Below are positions 7,197 to 15,498 of a stretch of DNA of 34,599 nt, one piece after another (positions within the stretch are counted from its first letter, which is position 1; each line of letters starts with the position of its first letter). The position numbers and the translations under genes are program-made. The notes beneath the pieces are model-generated. The model was given only the letters and a program-made list of their open reading frames with translations. It did not search any database and was not told the DNA's origin. Location: positions 1-34,599 of the forward strand of contig JAATFG010000073.1 in assembly GCA_015655355.1 (NCBI GenBank), in the 5' to 3' direction. Source of the DNA: Lysobacterales bacterium (GTDB taxonomy: Bacteria > Pseudomonadota > Gammaproteobacteria > Xanthomonadales > Xanthomonadaceae).

Positions 7197-8333
7197 ATGC
7201 GCCCACTCCGGTTTGCCCTCTGCCCGCTCGCGCTGGTTGCCGCACATGCCGTGGCGCAGGAAGCCACGCCGACGCCGAGTTCGCCGCAGGCCTGCGTCGG
7301 CCTGGATTCCGACGCGCTGCGCCTGGCCTGCTACGACGCCGCATTCGGGCGCAAATCCGATGCCCAGGCCACCGCCACTGCCGACGCCACCGCGGATTAC
7401 GCCGAGTTGCTCCGACGCGACCTCGACGCAAAAGGCAAATCCGGCGACACGACCGCGCAAAACGGGCTGTTCAAGATCGACGCCGGCCTCGACCAGGCAC
7501 AGGCCAACGCCGGCCGCGGCTCGCTGCTGGACCGGCGCTGGGAACTGGCCCGGGACAGCAAGCTCGGCGTCTTCCAGTTGCGCGGCTACAAGCCGCTGTA
7601 CCTGTTCCCGGCGTTCTGGACCAGCAGCCCCAACCCAAGCCCGCATTCGCCGAACCCGCGCGATACCGCCACCGAGCCGATGCAGCTGCAATCGACCGAG
7701 ACCAAGTTCCAGCTCAGCTTCAAGACCAAGGTCTGGGAAAACATCTTCGGCGACAACGGCGACCTGTGGACCGCCTACACCCAGGATTCGCACTGGCAGG
7801 TCTACAACGCCGACAGCTCGCGCCCGTTCCGCGAGACCAACTACGAGCCGGAAGCGATGCTGGTGTTCCGCACCAACTACAGCCTCGGCGGCTGGCGCGG
7901 GCGCCTGCTCGGGGTGAGCTTCGACCACCAGTCCAACGGCCGCGGCGATCCGCTGTCGCGCAGCTGGAACCGCATCATCGGCAGCGTCGGCCTGGACGAT
8001 GGCAAGTGGTCGCTGGTACTGCGGCCGTGGTGGCGCATTCCCGACCCGCGCAACAACGACGACAACCCGGACATCAGCAACTACATGGGCCGCGGCGACG
8101 CCACGCTCGTGTGGCACGGCGACGACGGCCGGGAATTCAGCCTGCTGGCGCGGCACTCGCTGCGCACCGGCGACGAATCGCACGGCGCGCTGCAACTGGA
8201 CTACTCGATCCCGATCAACGGCAATTTCCGCGGCCACCTGCAGATCTTCCGCGGCTACGGCGAGAGCATGATCGACTACAACCACATGGCCACCTACATC
8301 GGCCTCGGCATCTCGCTGCTGGAGTGGTACTGA
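7197..8333 (+). CDS. pldA: Outer membrane phospholipase A (OMPLA)
   Basis: A 378-residue outer membrane beta-barrel lipase that hydrolyses phospholipids misplaced in the outer leaflet, acting as a Ca2+-dependent dimer. Signal peptide cleavage is likely after about residue 20 (AVAQ). The catalytic triad is visible with correct spacing: HQS at 244-246 (His and Ser) and Asn 258 in SRSWNR. The barrel ends in a C-terminal aromatic, LLEWY, as expected for Bam-dependent insertion. It is longer than the E. coli enzyme because of a low-complexity N-terminal region before the barrel. The ATG follows the DUF456 stop directly, so the two are likely co-transcribed. Confidence 0.93.
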   Translation: MRPLRFALCPLALVAAHAVAQEATPTPSSPQACVGLDSDALRLACYDAAFGRKSDAQATATADATADYAELLRRDLDAKGKSGDTTAQNGLFKIDAGLDQAQANAGRGSLLDRRWELARDSKLGVFQLRGYKPLYLFPAFWTSSPNPSPHSPNPRDTATEPMQLQSTETKFQLSFKTKVWENIFGDNGDLWTAYTQDSHWQVYNADSSRPFRETNYEPEAMLVFRTNYSLGGWRGRLLGVSFDHQSNGRGDPLSRSWNRIIGSVGLDDGKWSLVLRPWWRIPDPRNNDDNPDISNYMGRGDATLVWHGDDGREFSLLARHSLRTGDESHGALQLDYSIPINGNFRGHLQIFRGYGESMIDYNHMATYIGLGISLLEWY

Positions 8334-8342
8334 CCACTGCGT

Positions 8343-8420
8343 TCGTCATCCCGGCGAAAGCCGGGATCCAGCGACTTTGCGCGCGGAAGGCGCTGGGTTC
8401 CGGCTTGCGCCGGAACGACG
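8343..8420. repeat. GTCATCCCGGCGAAAGCCGGGA-type double-hairpin repeat, copy 1
   Basis: Two hairpins, CCCGGC-GAAA-GCCGGG and GTTCCGGC-TTGC-GCCGGAAC, flank a CCAGCGACTT...GCGCTGG core. The outer ends CGTCAT and ACGACG are roughly inverted. It lies between the convergent pldA and GST genes and may also act as a terminator. A second copy is at 33882-33966. Confidence 0.75.
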
Positions 8421-8430
8421 GAGGAATGCA

Positions 8431-9066
8431 TCAAGTCCAGTCGGTCAGACCTTCGCGTCGATACGCTTCCTTGAACGACGGCAGCGCCTTCATCCGCGCC
8501 GCATGCGCATGCAACGCCGGCCACGCATCGGACGGTTTCGGCATGTTGCGCGACCAGCGCATCAGCATCGTCAGCACGAAATCGGCGGCGGACTTCTCGC
8601 CACCCAGCAAGTACGGCCCGTTGGCGGCGAGATGTTCGTCGAGCTGCTGCCACGCCCGTTCGATGATCGCGCGCGAAGACGCTTTCACCTTGTCGATGTT
8701 CTCCTCGCCAGCCGGCTCGTCCGGATAGAACCAGCCGCGGAACGCCGGCATCAGCGTGTACGCGCAAAACAACATCCAGCGGTAATACGCTGCGCGCTGC
8801 GGCGTGCCGATTTCAGGTGCGAGTTTCGCCTGCGGATGCAGGTCCGCAAGCTGCATCGCGATGGCGGCCGATTCGGTCAGCACCTGTCCGTCGATCAGCA
8901 GCGTCGGCACGCGGCCTTGCGGGTTGAGCCGCAGGTACTCCGGCGATTTCTGCTCGTTCCTGTCGAAGTCGAGCATCACCAGTTCGTGTTCGATGTCCAA
9001 TTCGATCAGCAGCCAGTGCACGACCAGCGAAGCGGTGGACTGCGAACCGTAAAGCGTTACCGGCAT
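8431..9066 (-). CDS. Glutathione S-transferase family protein
   Basis: A 211-residue two-domain GST. The N-terminal thioredoxin-like domain starts MPVTLYGSQST, with serine/threonine candidates for activating glutathione. It contains the glutathione-contact RVPTLLIDG and TESAAI (about residues 53-70). The C-terminal helical domain contains LGGEKSAADFVL, the conserved N-capping region of GSTs. The start at 9066 is chosen because of a GGGGAG site and the canonical N-terminus. The substrate cannot be told. It lies 50 bp downstream of the VOC gene on the same strand, with a hairpin in between, so it may be partly separate. Confidence 0.9.
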   Translation of the reverse strand: MPVTLYGSQSTASLVVHWLLIELDIEHELVMLDFDRNEQKSPEYLRLNPQGRVPTLLIDGQVLTESAAIAMQLADLHPQAKLAPEIGTPQRAAYYRWMLFCAYTLMPAFRGWFYPDEPAGEENIDKVKASSRAIIERAWQQLDEHLAANGPYLLGGEKSAADFVLTMLMRWSRNMPKPSDAWPALHAHAARMKALPSFKEAYRREGLTDWT

Positions 9067-9089
9067 TTTTTTCTCCCCACGAATGAAGA

Positions 9090-9108
9090 AACCGGGCGGC
9101 GCCCGGTT
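9090..9108 (-). terminator. Hairpin between the VOC and GST genes
   Basis: AACCGGGC and GCCCGGTT form an 8-bp stem with a 3-base loop, followed on the minus strand by TTTCTTCATT. It may be a weak terminator of the fumarase-VOC unit. Confidence 0.45.
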
Positions 9109-9116
9109 GCGATGAT

Positions 9117-9500
9117 TCAACTGATGCGATGGAAGCCGCACAGCTTGTTGCCGGCCGGATCGCGCAGGTAGGCCAGATACAGCATGCGATTCTCGGTGGC
9201 GTGGCGGATGCCCGGCGGGTCTTCGATGCTCGTGCCGCCATTGGCGATGCCCGCAGCGTGCCAGGCATCGACGATTTGAGGCGATGCGGCGAGGAAGCCG
9301 GTCGTGTTGCCGTTGCCATGGTGCGCCGGCCCGCCGTCGATCGGCCGGGTGATCAGCAGGCGGCCGCCGTCGTGCACGTAGACGATGCGGCCTTTCGCGT
9401 CGAGCGTGCCCGCCGCCACGCCCAGCACGCCGAGCGTGGCGTCGTAGAACCGCTTCGATGCGTCGATGTCGTTCGCGCCGAGGACGATATGCGAAAACAT
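9117..9500 (-). CDS. VOC (glyoxalase/dioxygenase-fold) family protein
   Basis: A 127-residue protein with the beta-alpha-beta-beta-beta fold pattern of vicinal oxygen chelate proteins. The N-terminal SHIVLGANDIDASKRFYDATLG and the C-terminal YLRDPAGNKLCGFHR are the usual first and last strands. In the last strand the common metal-ligand glutamate position reads C/F/H rather than the usual GNxxE, as in the GNKLCAFH subgroup. Metal and substrate are therefore uncertain. The start at 9500 is the usual VOC N-terminus. It begins 10 bp after the fumarase stop and is probably co-transcribed. Confidence 0.85.
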   Translation of the reverse strand: MFSHIVLGANDIDASKRFYDATLGVLGVAAGTLDAKGRIVYVHDGGRLLITRPIDGGPAHHGNGNTTGFLAASPQIVDAWHAAGIANGGTSIEDPPGIRHATENRMLYLAYLRDPAGNKLCGFHRIS

Positions 9501-9510
9501 GTGCGTGCCC

Positions 9511-11055
9511 TTACTCGACCACGACCGGAATCTTGCCGATCTTCGCCTGCCATTTCCTCGGGCCGGTCTGGTGCACCGATTCGCCGGTCGCATCGACCGC
9601 GACGGTGACCGGCATGTCCTTGACCTCGAATTCGTAGATCGCCTCCATGCCCAAATCCTCGAAGCCGACGACCTTGCTGGCCTTGATCGCCTTCGACACC
9701 AGGTACGCCGCGCCGCCGACCGCCATCAGGTAGGCGCTCTTGTGGCGCTTGATCGATTCGATCGCGACCGGGCCGCGCTCGGACTTGCCGATCATCGCGA
9801 TCAGGCCGGTCTGGCCGAGCATCGTCTCGGTGAACTTGTCCATGCGCGTCGCGGTGGTCGGGCCGGCCGGGCCGACGACTTCATCGCGCACCGGGTCGAC
9901 CGGGCCGACGTAATAGATCACGCGATTGGTGAAATCCACCGGCAGTTTTTCGCCCTTCGCGAGCATGTCGGCGATGCGCTTGTGCGCGGCGTCGCGGCCA
10001 GTGAGCATCTTGCCGTTGAGCAACAGGGTCTGGCCCGGCTTCCACGCCGCCACCTGTTCCGGCGTCAGCGTGTCGAGGTTCACCCGCGTCGAGGTCTTGG
10101 TGTTCGCTTCCCACGTCACCTTCGGCCAGTCTTCCAGCTTCGGGGTCGGCAGTTCGGCAGGTCCCGTGCCGTCGAGGTGGAAATGCACGTGGCGCGTCGC
10201 CGCGCAGTTCGGGATCATCGCCACCGGCAGGTTCGCCGCGTGGGTCGGATAATCGAGCACCTTGACGTCGACGACCGTGGTCAAGCCGCCCAAACCCTGC
10301 GCGCCGATGCCGAGATCGTTGACCTTCTCGTACAACTCGAGGCGCAATTCCTCGGCACGGTTTTGCGGGCCGCGCGCCTTCAGTTCGTGGATGTCGACCG
10401 GCGCCATCAGCGATTCCTTGGCCAGCAGCATCGCCTTCTCCGGAGTGCCGCCGATGCCGATGCCGAGGATGCCCGGCGGACACCAGCCCGCGCCCATCGT
10501 CGGCACGGTCTTCAGCACCCAGTCGACGATGGAATCGGACGGGTTGAGCATCGCCATCTTCGATTTCGCTTCCGAGCCGCCGCCCTTGGCTGCGCAGATC
10601 ACCTCGACACCGTTGCCTGCGACGATTTCGTAGTGGATCACCGCCGGCGTGTTGTCCTTCGTGTTGGTGCGCTTGCCGGCCGGATCGGCGAGCACGCTGG
10701 CGCGCAGCTTGTTGTCCGGGTCGTTGTAGGCGCGGCGCACGCCTTCGTTGACCATGTCGGTGATCGACAAGGTGCTGTCCCAGCGCACGTTCATGCCGAT
10801 TTTCAGGAACACGGTGGCGATGCCGGTGTCCTGGCAGATCGGGCGGTGGCCTTCGGCGCTCATCCGCGAGTTGGTCAGGATCTGCGCGATCGCGTCCTTC
10901 GCCGCCGGATTCTCTTCGCGCTCGTAGGCTTCGCCCAGCGCGGTGATGTAGTCGAGCGGATGGTAGTAGCTGATGTACTGGAAGGCATCGGCGATCGAGG
11001 CGATGAAATCATCCTGCTTGACGACGACGGGCGCGTTGCTGCTGGCGTGGGACAC
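9511..11055 (-). CDS. Class I (iron-sulfur) fumarate hydratase
   Basis: A 514-residue enzyme that interconverts fumarate and malate in the TCA cycle, using a [4Fe-4S] cluster. The three expected cluster cysteines are in ICQDTG (about residue 74), GWCPPGILGIG (192) and IPNCAATRH (284). The N-terminal FQYISYYHPLDYI and the C-terminal KWQAKIGKIPVVVE are typical. The start is set at a GTG (11053-11055) preceded by AGAGAG six bases away. An in-frame TTG at 11076 has no ribosome site. It is monocistronic or leads the VOC gene. Class I fumarases are oxygen-sensitive, unlike FumC; whether FumC is also present cannot be seen here. Confidence 0.95.
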   Translation of the reverse strand: MSHASSNAPVVVKQDDFIASIADAFQYISYYHPLDYITALGEAYEREENPAAKDAIAQILTNSRMSAEGHRPICQDTGIATVFLKIGMNVRWDSTLSITDMVNEGVRRAYNDPDNKLRASVLADPAGKRTNTKDNTPAVIHYEIVAGNGVEVICAAKGGGSEAKSKMAMLNPSDSIVDWVLKTVPTMGAGWCPPGILGIGIGGTPEKAMLLAKESLMAPVDIHELKARGPQNRAEELRLELYEKVNDLGIGAQGLGGLTTVVDVKVLDYPTHAANLPVAMIPNCAATRHVHFHLDGTGPAELPTPKLEDWPKVTWEANTKTSTRVNLDTLTPEQVAAWKPGQTLLLNGKMLTGRDAAHKRIADMLAKGEKLPVDFTNRVIYYVGPVDPVRDEVVGPAGPTTATRMDKFTETMLGQTGLIAMIGKSERGPVAIESIKRHKSAYLMAVGGAAYLVSKAIKASKVVGFEDLGMEAIYEFEVKDMPVTVAVDATGESVHQTGPRKWQAKIGKIPVVVE

Positions 11056-11240
11056 GGCGGGCTCTCTGGCTGGCAAAGGAACCGGATCATTTTACGCCAA
11101 CGACGCCGGTCACGTTCCCGTGCCGAAGGACAGGGGCGCGGCGCGCATTGCAACACCGCCGCAACAGTGGCCGCAGAACATCGCCGACATCCGCCACCTC
11201 CGATGCTGCGATGAACCAAGACACGCTCCCGTCCGCCGAC

Positions 11241-11246
11241 TATCCT
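11241..11246 (+). promoter_or_regulatory. Probable -10 element, leaderless layout
   Basis: TATCCT ends six bases before the ATG at 11253, with no ribosome site between. This fits a leaderless transcript of the arginine-hydrolase-like gene. No clear -35 is seen. Confidence 0.35.
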
Positions 11247-11252
11247 GTGGCC

Positions 11253-12116
11253 ATGAATGCAGAACACGCGGCAGCGGCCGCCTCTCCCGCACACACCACG
11301 CGCATTTTGATGTGCGTGCCGACCCACTTCGGCGTCGAATACGTGATCAACCCGTGGATGCAGGGCCAGACCGGCAATGCCGACGTCAGCCACGCGCAAC
11401 GCCAATGGGATGGATTGACCGCGGCCATCGGCCGCGTCGCCGAGGTCGAACTGGTCGCGCCGATCGCCGGCCTGCCGGACATGGTGTTCACCGCCAACGC
11501 CGGCATGATCTGGGACGACGCCTTCGTGCCGTCGCGCTTCCGCCATGCCGAACGCCAGGGCGAGGAAGCGCATTTCATCGCCTGGTTCCGCGAACGCGGC
11601 TTCCGCATCGTCGAACTGCCCGAAGACCTCGAATTCGAGGGGGCCGGCGACGCGCTGTACGACCGCGCGGTCAGCAACCGGCTGTGGATGGGCCACGGCC
11701 ATCGCAGCGACCTCGGCGTCGCCGCCGAACTGGAAAAGCGGCTGCCTGTCCAGGTGCTGCCACTGCGCCTGAGCGACGAACGCTTCTACCACCTCGACAC
11801 CTGCTTCTGCCCGCTCGAAGGCGGCTGGCTGCTGTATTTCCCGGGCGCGTTCGACGCCGCGGCCAATGCGCTGATCGAAGCCAACGTGCCGGCGCACAAG
11901 CGCATCGCCATCGACGAAAGCGATGCGGTGCACTTCGCCTGCAACGCGGTCAACGTCGGCGACACGATCATCCTCAACCGCGCCGGCGACAGCTTGAAAG
12001 CGCGCTTGCATGCGGCCGGTTTCCGCGTGCTCGAAACGCCGCTGGACGAATTCCTCAAGGCCGGCGGTTCGGCCAAGTGCCTGACCTTGCGCCTGCAGGA
12101 ACCGCCGCGGCCATGA
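11253..12116 (+). CDS. Dimethylarginine dimethylaminohydrolase / arginine deiminase-related hydrolase
   Basis: A 287-residue guanidino-modifying enzyme of the amidinotransferase fold. Seen: DMVFTANAGMIWDD near 76-89 (the conserved NxG/N-A region with an acidic residue), LEFEGAGDAL (127-135), HLDTCFCPL with the catalytic histidine (about 180), and a C-terminal GGSAKC whose cysteine (about 276) is the expected nucleophile. Such enzymes hydrolyse methylated arginine or related guanidines to citrulline. The exact substrate is not determined. The ATG at 11253 is favoured because a -10-like TATCCT stands six bases upstream; an alternative ATG is at 11211. The stop overlaps the next start as ATGA. 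Confidence 0.85.
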   Translation: MNAEHAAAAASPAHTTRILMCVPTHFGVEYVINPWMQGQTGNADVSHAQRQWDGLTAAIGRVAEVELVAPIAGLPDMVFTANAGMIWDDAFVPSRFRHAERQGEEAHFIAWFRERGFRIVELPEDLEFEGAGDALYDRAVSNRLWMGHGHRSDLGVAAELEKRLPVQVLPLRLSDERFYHLDTCFCPLEGGWLLYFPGAFDAAANALIEANVPAHKRIAIDESDAVHFACNAVNVGDTIILNRAGDSLKARLHAAGFRVLETPLDEFLKAGGSAKCLTLRLQEPPRP

Positions 12117-12637
12117 GCGCCACACTGCGGCGCATGCAACCGCGCCTCGCCATTGCCGCTTTGCTGTGCGCCGCAATCGGCGGCCTCGCCGCAGTCGGTG
12201 CGTCCGCGCAACAACCGAAGGAGACGATCATGCACGCCACCGGCACGTTCGAGGTCAAGGTCAAGCCGCAGCAGGCGGACAACCCGGACGCGCAAGCGGC
12301 AGGCTCGATGCGGCTGGCGCTGGACAAACAGTTCAGCGGCGCGCTGCAAGGCGAAAGCCACGGCGAAATGCTCGCCCTCGGCGACGGCGGCAAAACCAAC
12401 GGCGCCTACGTCGCGGTCGAGACCTTCAGCGGCACTCTGGACGGTCGCGCCGGCAGCTTCGGCCTCATCCATCGCGCGCTGATGCGCGATGGCAAGACCA
12501 AGACCGAGCAATGGAGCATCCTCGTCGCGCCAGGCTCCGGCACCGGCGCGCTGGCCGGCATCGACGGCAGCCTGACGATCAGCGTCGACAACGGCGTGCA
12601 CCACTACGCATTCGACTACACGCTGCCGAACCGGTAA
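12113..12637 (+). CDS. DUF3224 domain protein with possible signal peptide and two starts
   Basis: The DUF3224 domain begins at HATGTFEVKVKP and runs to the end (GVHHYAFDYTLP), about 135 residues. The family is poorly characterised. Two starts are credible. The ATG at 12113 overlaps the upstream stop (ATGA) and adds about 39 residues with a signal-peptide profile: basic MSATLRRMQPR, then a hydrophobic stretch, then ASAQQ. The ATG at 12230 yields exactly the usual domain length and has a perfect AAGGAG six bases upstream. I list the long form. Whether the protein is exported, cytosolic or both cannot be settled from sequence. Confidence 0.8.
   Translation: MSATLRRMQPRLAIAALLCAAIGGLAAVGASAQQPKETIMHATGTFEVKVKPQQADNPDAQAAGSMRLALDKQFSGALQGESHGEMLALGDGGKTNGAYVAVETFSGTLDGRAGSFGLIHRALMRDGKTKTEQWSILVAPGSGTGALAGIDGSLTISVDNGVHHYAFDYTLPNR
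12218..12223 (+). promoter_or_regulatory. Strong internal ribosome-binding site
   Basis: AAGGAG followed by six bases and an in-frame ATG (12230) inside the DUF3224 gene. It is one of the best Shine-Dalgarno sequences in the window and suggests a second, shorter product. Confidence 0.6.
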
Positions 12638-12641
12638 CCGC

Positions 12642-12647
12642 TAAACT
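12642..12647 (+). promoter_or_regulatory. Probable -10 element, leaderless layout
   Basis: TAAACT ends seven bases before the ATG of the ABC transporter gene, with no ribosome site. Nearly the same string (TAAACTGGCGGC-ATG and TAAGCTGGCGGC-ATG) precedes the genes at 24833 and 27341. Confidence 0.45.
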
Positions 12648-12654
12648 GCGGCGC

Positions 12655-14508
12655 ATGCCGCCGAATCCCGAACCAAAACCGAGCTTGCGCGAACGCTTCC
12701 ACGCGCTGCGCAACGTGCCACCGTTCCTGAAGATGGTGTGGAACACCAGCCCGTGGCTGGCCGCGTCGAGCATCGGCCTGCGCCTGTTGCTCGCGCTGAT
12801 CCCGCTGGCCAGCCTGTACATCGGCAAGCTGATCATCGACCAGGTCGTGTACCTGCTCGCGAATGGCGCGCACGTCGATTCGTTCGCCGCCGCGTGGCGC
12901 GATGGCCAACTCGACCCGTTGCTGTACCTGCTGCTGGCCGAATTCGGCCTGGCCATCGTCCAGGATTTCTTCGGGCGCATGATCGGCTACGCCGACGGCC
13001 TGCTCTCGGAGAAATTCAACAACGCCGCCAGCATCCGCCTGATGGAACACGCCGCCACGCTCGACCTCGAAGACTTCGAGAGCCCCGACGTGCAGGACAA
13101 GCTCGACCGCGCGCGCCGCCAGACCCTCGGCCGCTCGAACCTGCTCAGCCAGTTGTTCGAGCAGATGAAGGACGTCATCACCATCGTCAGCCTCGCCGCC
13201 GGGCTGGTGGTGTACGCGCCGTGGCTGATGGCCCTGCTCGGCGTCGCGCTGGTTCCGGCGTTCCTCGGCGAAATGCACTTCAACGCCATCGGCTACACGC
13301 TCAGCCACTTCTGGACGCCGGAACGGCGCGAAGTCGAGTACCTGCGCCAGACCGGCGCCAGCGTGGAGACGGCGAAGGAAGTCAAGATCTTCAACCTCAA
13401 CCGCTTCCTGATCGAGCGCTACCGCGCGCTGGCCGAGCAGATGTACGCGGCCAACCGTTCGCTGGCACGGCGCAGCGCGTTGTGGGGCGTGGCGTGGGCG
13501 ACGCTGGGCACGTTCGGCTACTACCTCGCCTACGCCTACATCTGCTGGCGCACCGTGCACGGCGATTTCTCGATCGGCGACCTGAGCTTCCTGTCCGGCA
13601 GCTTCATGCGCCTGCGCGGCTTGATCGAAGGCTTGCTGATCGGCTTCTCGCAAGTCGCGGGACAAGCCTTGTACCTCGACGACCTGTTTTCGTTCTTCGA
13701 GATAAAACCCGAAATCGTCTCGCCGCAAAATCCCGTGCCGTTTCCGCATCCCATTCGCCATGGCTTCGTGTTCGAGGACGTCGGCTTCCGCTACCCCGAT
13801 GCGCAGCGCTGGGCGGTGCGCCATCTTTCCTTCGAGTTGCAGGCCGGCGAAGTGATCGCGCTGGTCGGCGAAAACGGCGCGGGCAAAACCACCCTGGTGA
13901 AGCTGCTCGCGCGCCTGTACGACCCGGACGAGGGCCGCATCCTGCTCGACGGCCACGACTTGCGCGACTATTCCATCGATGACCTGCGCGCCAACATCGG
14001 GGTGATCTTCCAGGACTTCGTGCGCTTCAACCTCACCGCCGGCGAGAACATCGGCGTCGGCCAGGTCGATGCGCTGCATGACGCCGAGCGCATCCGCAAC
14101 TCCGCGCAACGCGGCATGGCCGACGAAGTGATCGCCGCGCTGCCGAAAAGCTACGCGCAGCCCATCGGCCGCCGCTTCAAGGACGGCGTGGACCTAAGTG
14201 GCGGGCAATGGCAGAAGATCGCCATCGCCCGCGCCTACATGCGCGAGGCGCAGGTGATGATCCTCGACGAACCGACCGCGGCGCTGGACGCGCGCAGCGA
14301 ATTCGAGGTGTTCCAGCGCTTCAAGGAATTGAGCGACGAACGCACCGCGGTGCTGATTTCGCACCGGTTTTCCAGCGTGCGCATGGCCGACCGCATCCTC
14401 GTGCTGGCCGATGGCAAGGTCGAGGCATCGGGGACGCACGATGAACTGATGGCGCACGGCGGCCGCTACGCGGAGTTGTTCGAGCTGCAGGCGGCAGGCT
14501 ATCGTTGA
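12655..14508 (+). CDS. ABC transporter, fused membrane and ATPase domains (exporter type)
   Basis: A 617-residue half-transporter: an N-terminal membrane domain of about six helices (residues about 35-330), then a nucleotide-binding domain. Seen in the latter: Walker A GENGAGKTT (about 405-413), Q-loop GVIFQDF, signature LSGGQ (about 514-518), Walker B VMILDEPT (about 535-542) and the switch histidine in ISHRFSSVR. This is the lipid/peptide/drug exporter architecture, working as a homodimer or heterodimer. The substrate is unknown. Its nearest relatives are often named HlyB/MsbA-like, but the sequence lacks a peptidase domain. The ATG at 12655 lies 17 bp after the DUF3224 stop and may have its own leaderless promoter. 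Confidence 0.9.
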   Translation: MPPNPEPKPSLRERFHALRNVPPFLKMVWNTSPWLAASSIGLRLLLALIPLASLYIGKLIIDQVVYLLANGAHVDSFAAAWRDGQLDPLLYLLLAEFGLAIVQDFFGRMIGYADGLLSEKFNNAASIRLMEHAATLDLEDFESPDVQDKLDRARRQTLGRSNLLSQLFEQMKDVITIVSLAAGLVVYAPWLMALLGVALVPAFLGEMHFNAIGYTLSHFWTPERREVEYLRQTGASVETAKEVKIFNLNRFLIERYRALAEQMYAANRSLARRSALWGVAWATLGTFGYYLAYAYICWRTVHGDFSIGDLSFLSGSFMRLRGLIEGLLIGFSQVAGQALYLDDLFSFFEIKPEIVSPQNPVPFPHPIRHGFVFEDVGFRYPDAQRWAVRHLSFELQAGEVIALVGENGAGKTTLVKLLARLYDPDEGRILLDGHDLRDYSIDDLRANIGVIFQDFVRFNLTAGENIGVGQVDALHDAERIRNSAQRGMADEVIAALPKSYAQPIGRRFKDGVDLSGGQWQKIAIARAYMREAQVMILDEPTAALDARSEFEVFQRFKELSDERTAVLISHRFSSVRMADRILVLADGKVEASGTHDELMAHGGRYAELFELQAAGYR

Positions 14509-14610
14509 ACCCCGCCCGCCACTGCCACCAGCGCGGGGATCCATGGGCTTTGATTTCGTTCGCCGCTCTCGCGCAGGCGTGAGCCCAGCGGCTCCACATG
14601 AGGAGGAACC

Positions 14611-15015
14611 ATGAAAAAGATTTTCGCCACCGCGCTTTGCATCGCCCTGCCCTTCGCCGCGCAAGCCCGGCAAGCCGCGGCCGACCTCGCGCCGCGCCCG
14701 GATTTCGCCGGCGCCAAGAAACTCGCCGACCGCGACGAGGACCGGATGGAAAACCTGACCAAGAAATACGTCACCACCGCGCAGGGCCAGTTGCTCAACG
14801 AGATCGCCGCGCAATGCGCCGCGCCGGATGCCGAAACCAAGCCATTCACGATCGTGGTCGAGCTGGACAAGGACGGCAAGGCGCTGGACATCTGGCGCCA
14901 GGGCGACACCAGGCTGGCGCAATGCTTCGAGCAGCAGATGCGCACGCGCCCGACGCTGGTGCGTCCGCCGGCGGCGCCGTATTACCTGAGCTTCGAGGTC
15001 AGCTTCACGCAATGA
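14611..15015 (+). CDS. Small secreted protein, possibly TonB-C-like
   Basis: A 134-residue protein with a clear signal peptide (MKKIFATALCIALPFAAQA). The ATG has an excellent ribosome site, AGGAGG. The mature part has two cysteines, in QCAAP and QCFEQQM, which could form a disulfide. The end (PFTIVVELDKDGKALDIW... then a proline-rich stretch, then YLSFEVSF) follows the strand-helix-strand pattern of the TonB C-terminal/AgmX fold. This is suggestive only. I do not recognise a specific family. The 100 bp before it hold no gene. Confidence 0.65.
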   Translation: MKKIFATALCIALPFAAQARQAAADLAPRPDFAGAKKLADRDEDRMENLTKKYVTTAQGQLLNEIAAQCAAPDAETKPFTIVVELDKDGKALDIWRQGDTRLAQCFEQQMRTRPTLVRPPAAPYYLSFEVSFTQ

Positions 15016-15034
15016 ACCTCGCAGGTTGGCGCGC

Positions 15035-15415
15035 CTAAGCGATCTTGCGTGTTCCCTCACGCGTCGCCGGCGTCGATTCGCCGATCCATTGGAAGATCGC
15101 GTCGAACACCGGACGCAGGCGCCGGGCTGATTCGGCCAGATCGTATTCCACCCGCGGCGGGACTTCCGGATAAGCCGTTCTGCGGATCAGCCCGTCGGCT
15201 TCCAGTTCGCGCAATTGCGCGGTCAGCATGTGCTGGGTGACGCCGGGAATGGCGCGGCGCAGTTCGTTGAAGCGGTACGTCCGTTGGTTCAGCAGCCACA
15301 GGATTTCCAGCTTCCACTTGCCGCCGATGGACTGCAACGCACGGCGCAGTTCGTTGTGCATCGGCGCGACGTGTTCCAGCGTGCCGCTACAGATGTCGTT
15401 GGTATGGTTTTCCAT
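15035..15415 (-). CDS. HxlR-family transcriptional regulator
   Basis: A 126-residue winged-helix regulator. The HxlR signature is clear: GGKWKLEILWLLNQRTYRFNEL..IPGVTQHMLTAQLRELEADGLI, followed by the wing VPPRVEYDLAESARRL. A single cysteine near the N-terminus (about residue 9) occupies the position used by YodB/HypR-type members to sense quinones, aldehydes or disulfide stress. It is divergent from an azoreductase, the classic target of such regulators. A perfect GTATGG-TTTT-CCATAC repeat overlaps its own start codon, suggesting autoregulation. Redox sensing is an inference from family and neighbour. Confidence 0.9.
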   Translation of the reverse strand: MENHTNDICSGTLEHVAPMHNELRRALQSIGGKWKLEILWLLNQRTYRFNELRRAIPGVTQHMLTAQLRELEADGLIRRTAYPEVPPRVEYDLAESARRLRPVFDAIFQWIGESTPATREGTRKIA

Positions 15416-15417
15416 AC
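15402..15417. promoter_or_regulatory. Inverted repeat, candidate HxlR operator
   Basis: GTATGG and CCATAC are perfect 6-base arms around TTTT. The site covers the start codon of the HxlR gene (CAT at 15413-15415) and lies 82 bp before the azoreductase start. Confidence 0.5.
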
Positions 15418-15498
15418 TTGGTCAGCAAAACAATCCTTCTTGATGGAATCACTGTACGCCAATAATTTCATGTGCCCAACCAATCAACTTCCGGACAC

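Noticed and set aside
12616-14109. Nearly 500-codon minus-strand frame opposite the ABC transporter
   Set aside because: No domain or ribosome site. The plus strand has intact ABC motifs.
14509-14600. Possible third, decayed copy of the double-hairpin repeat (GCGGGGATCCATGGGCTTTG)
   Set aside because: Only one half-similar segment is present and the hairpin is not intact, so it is too weak to list.
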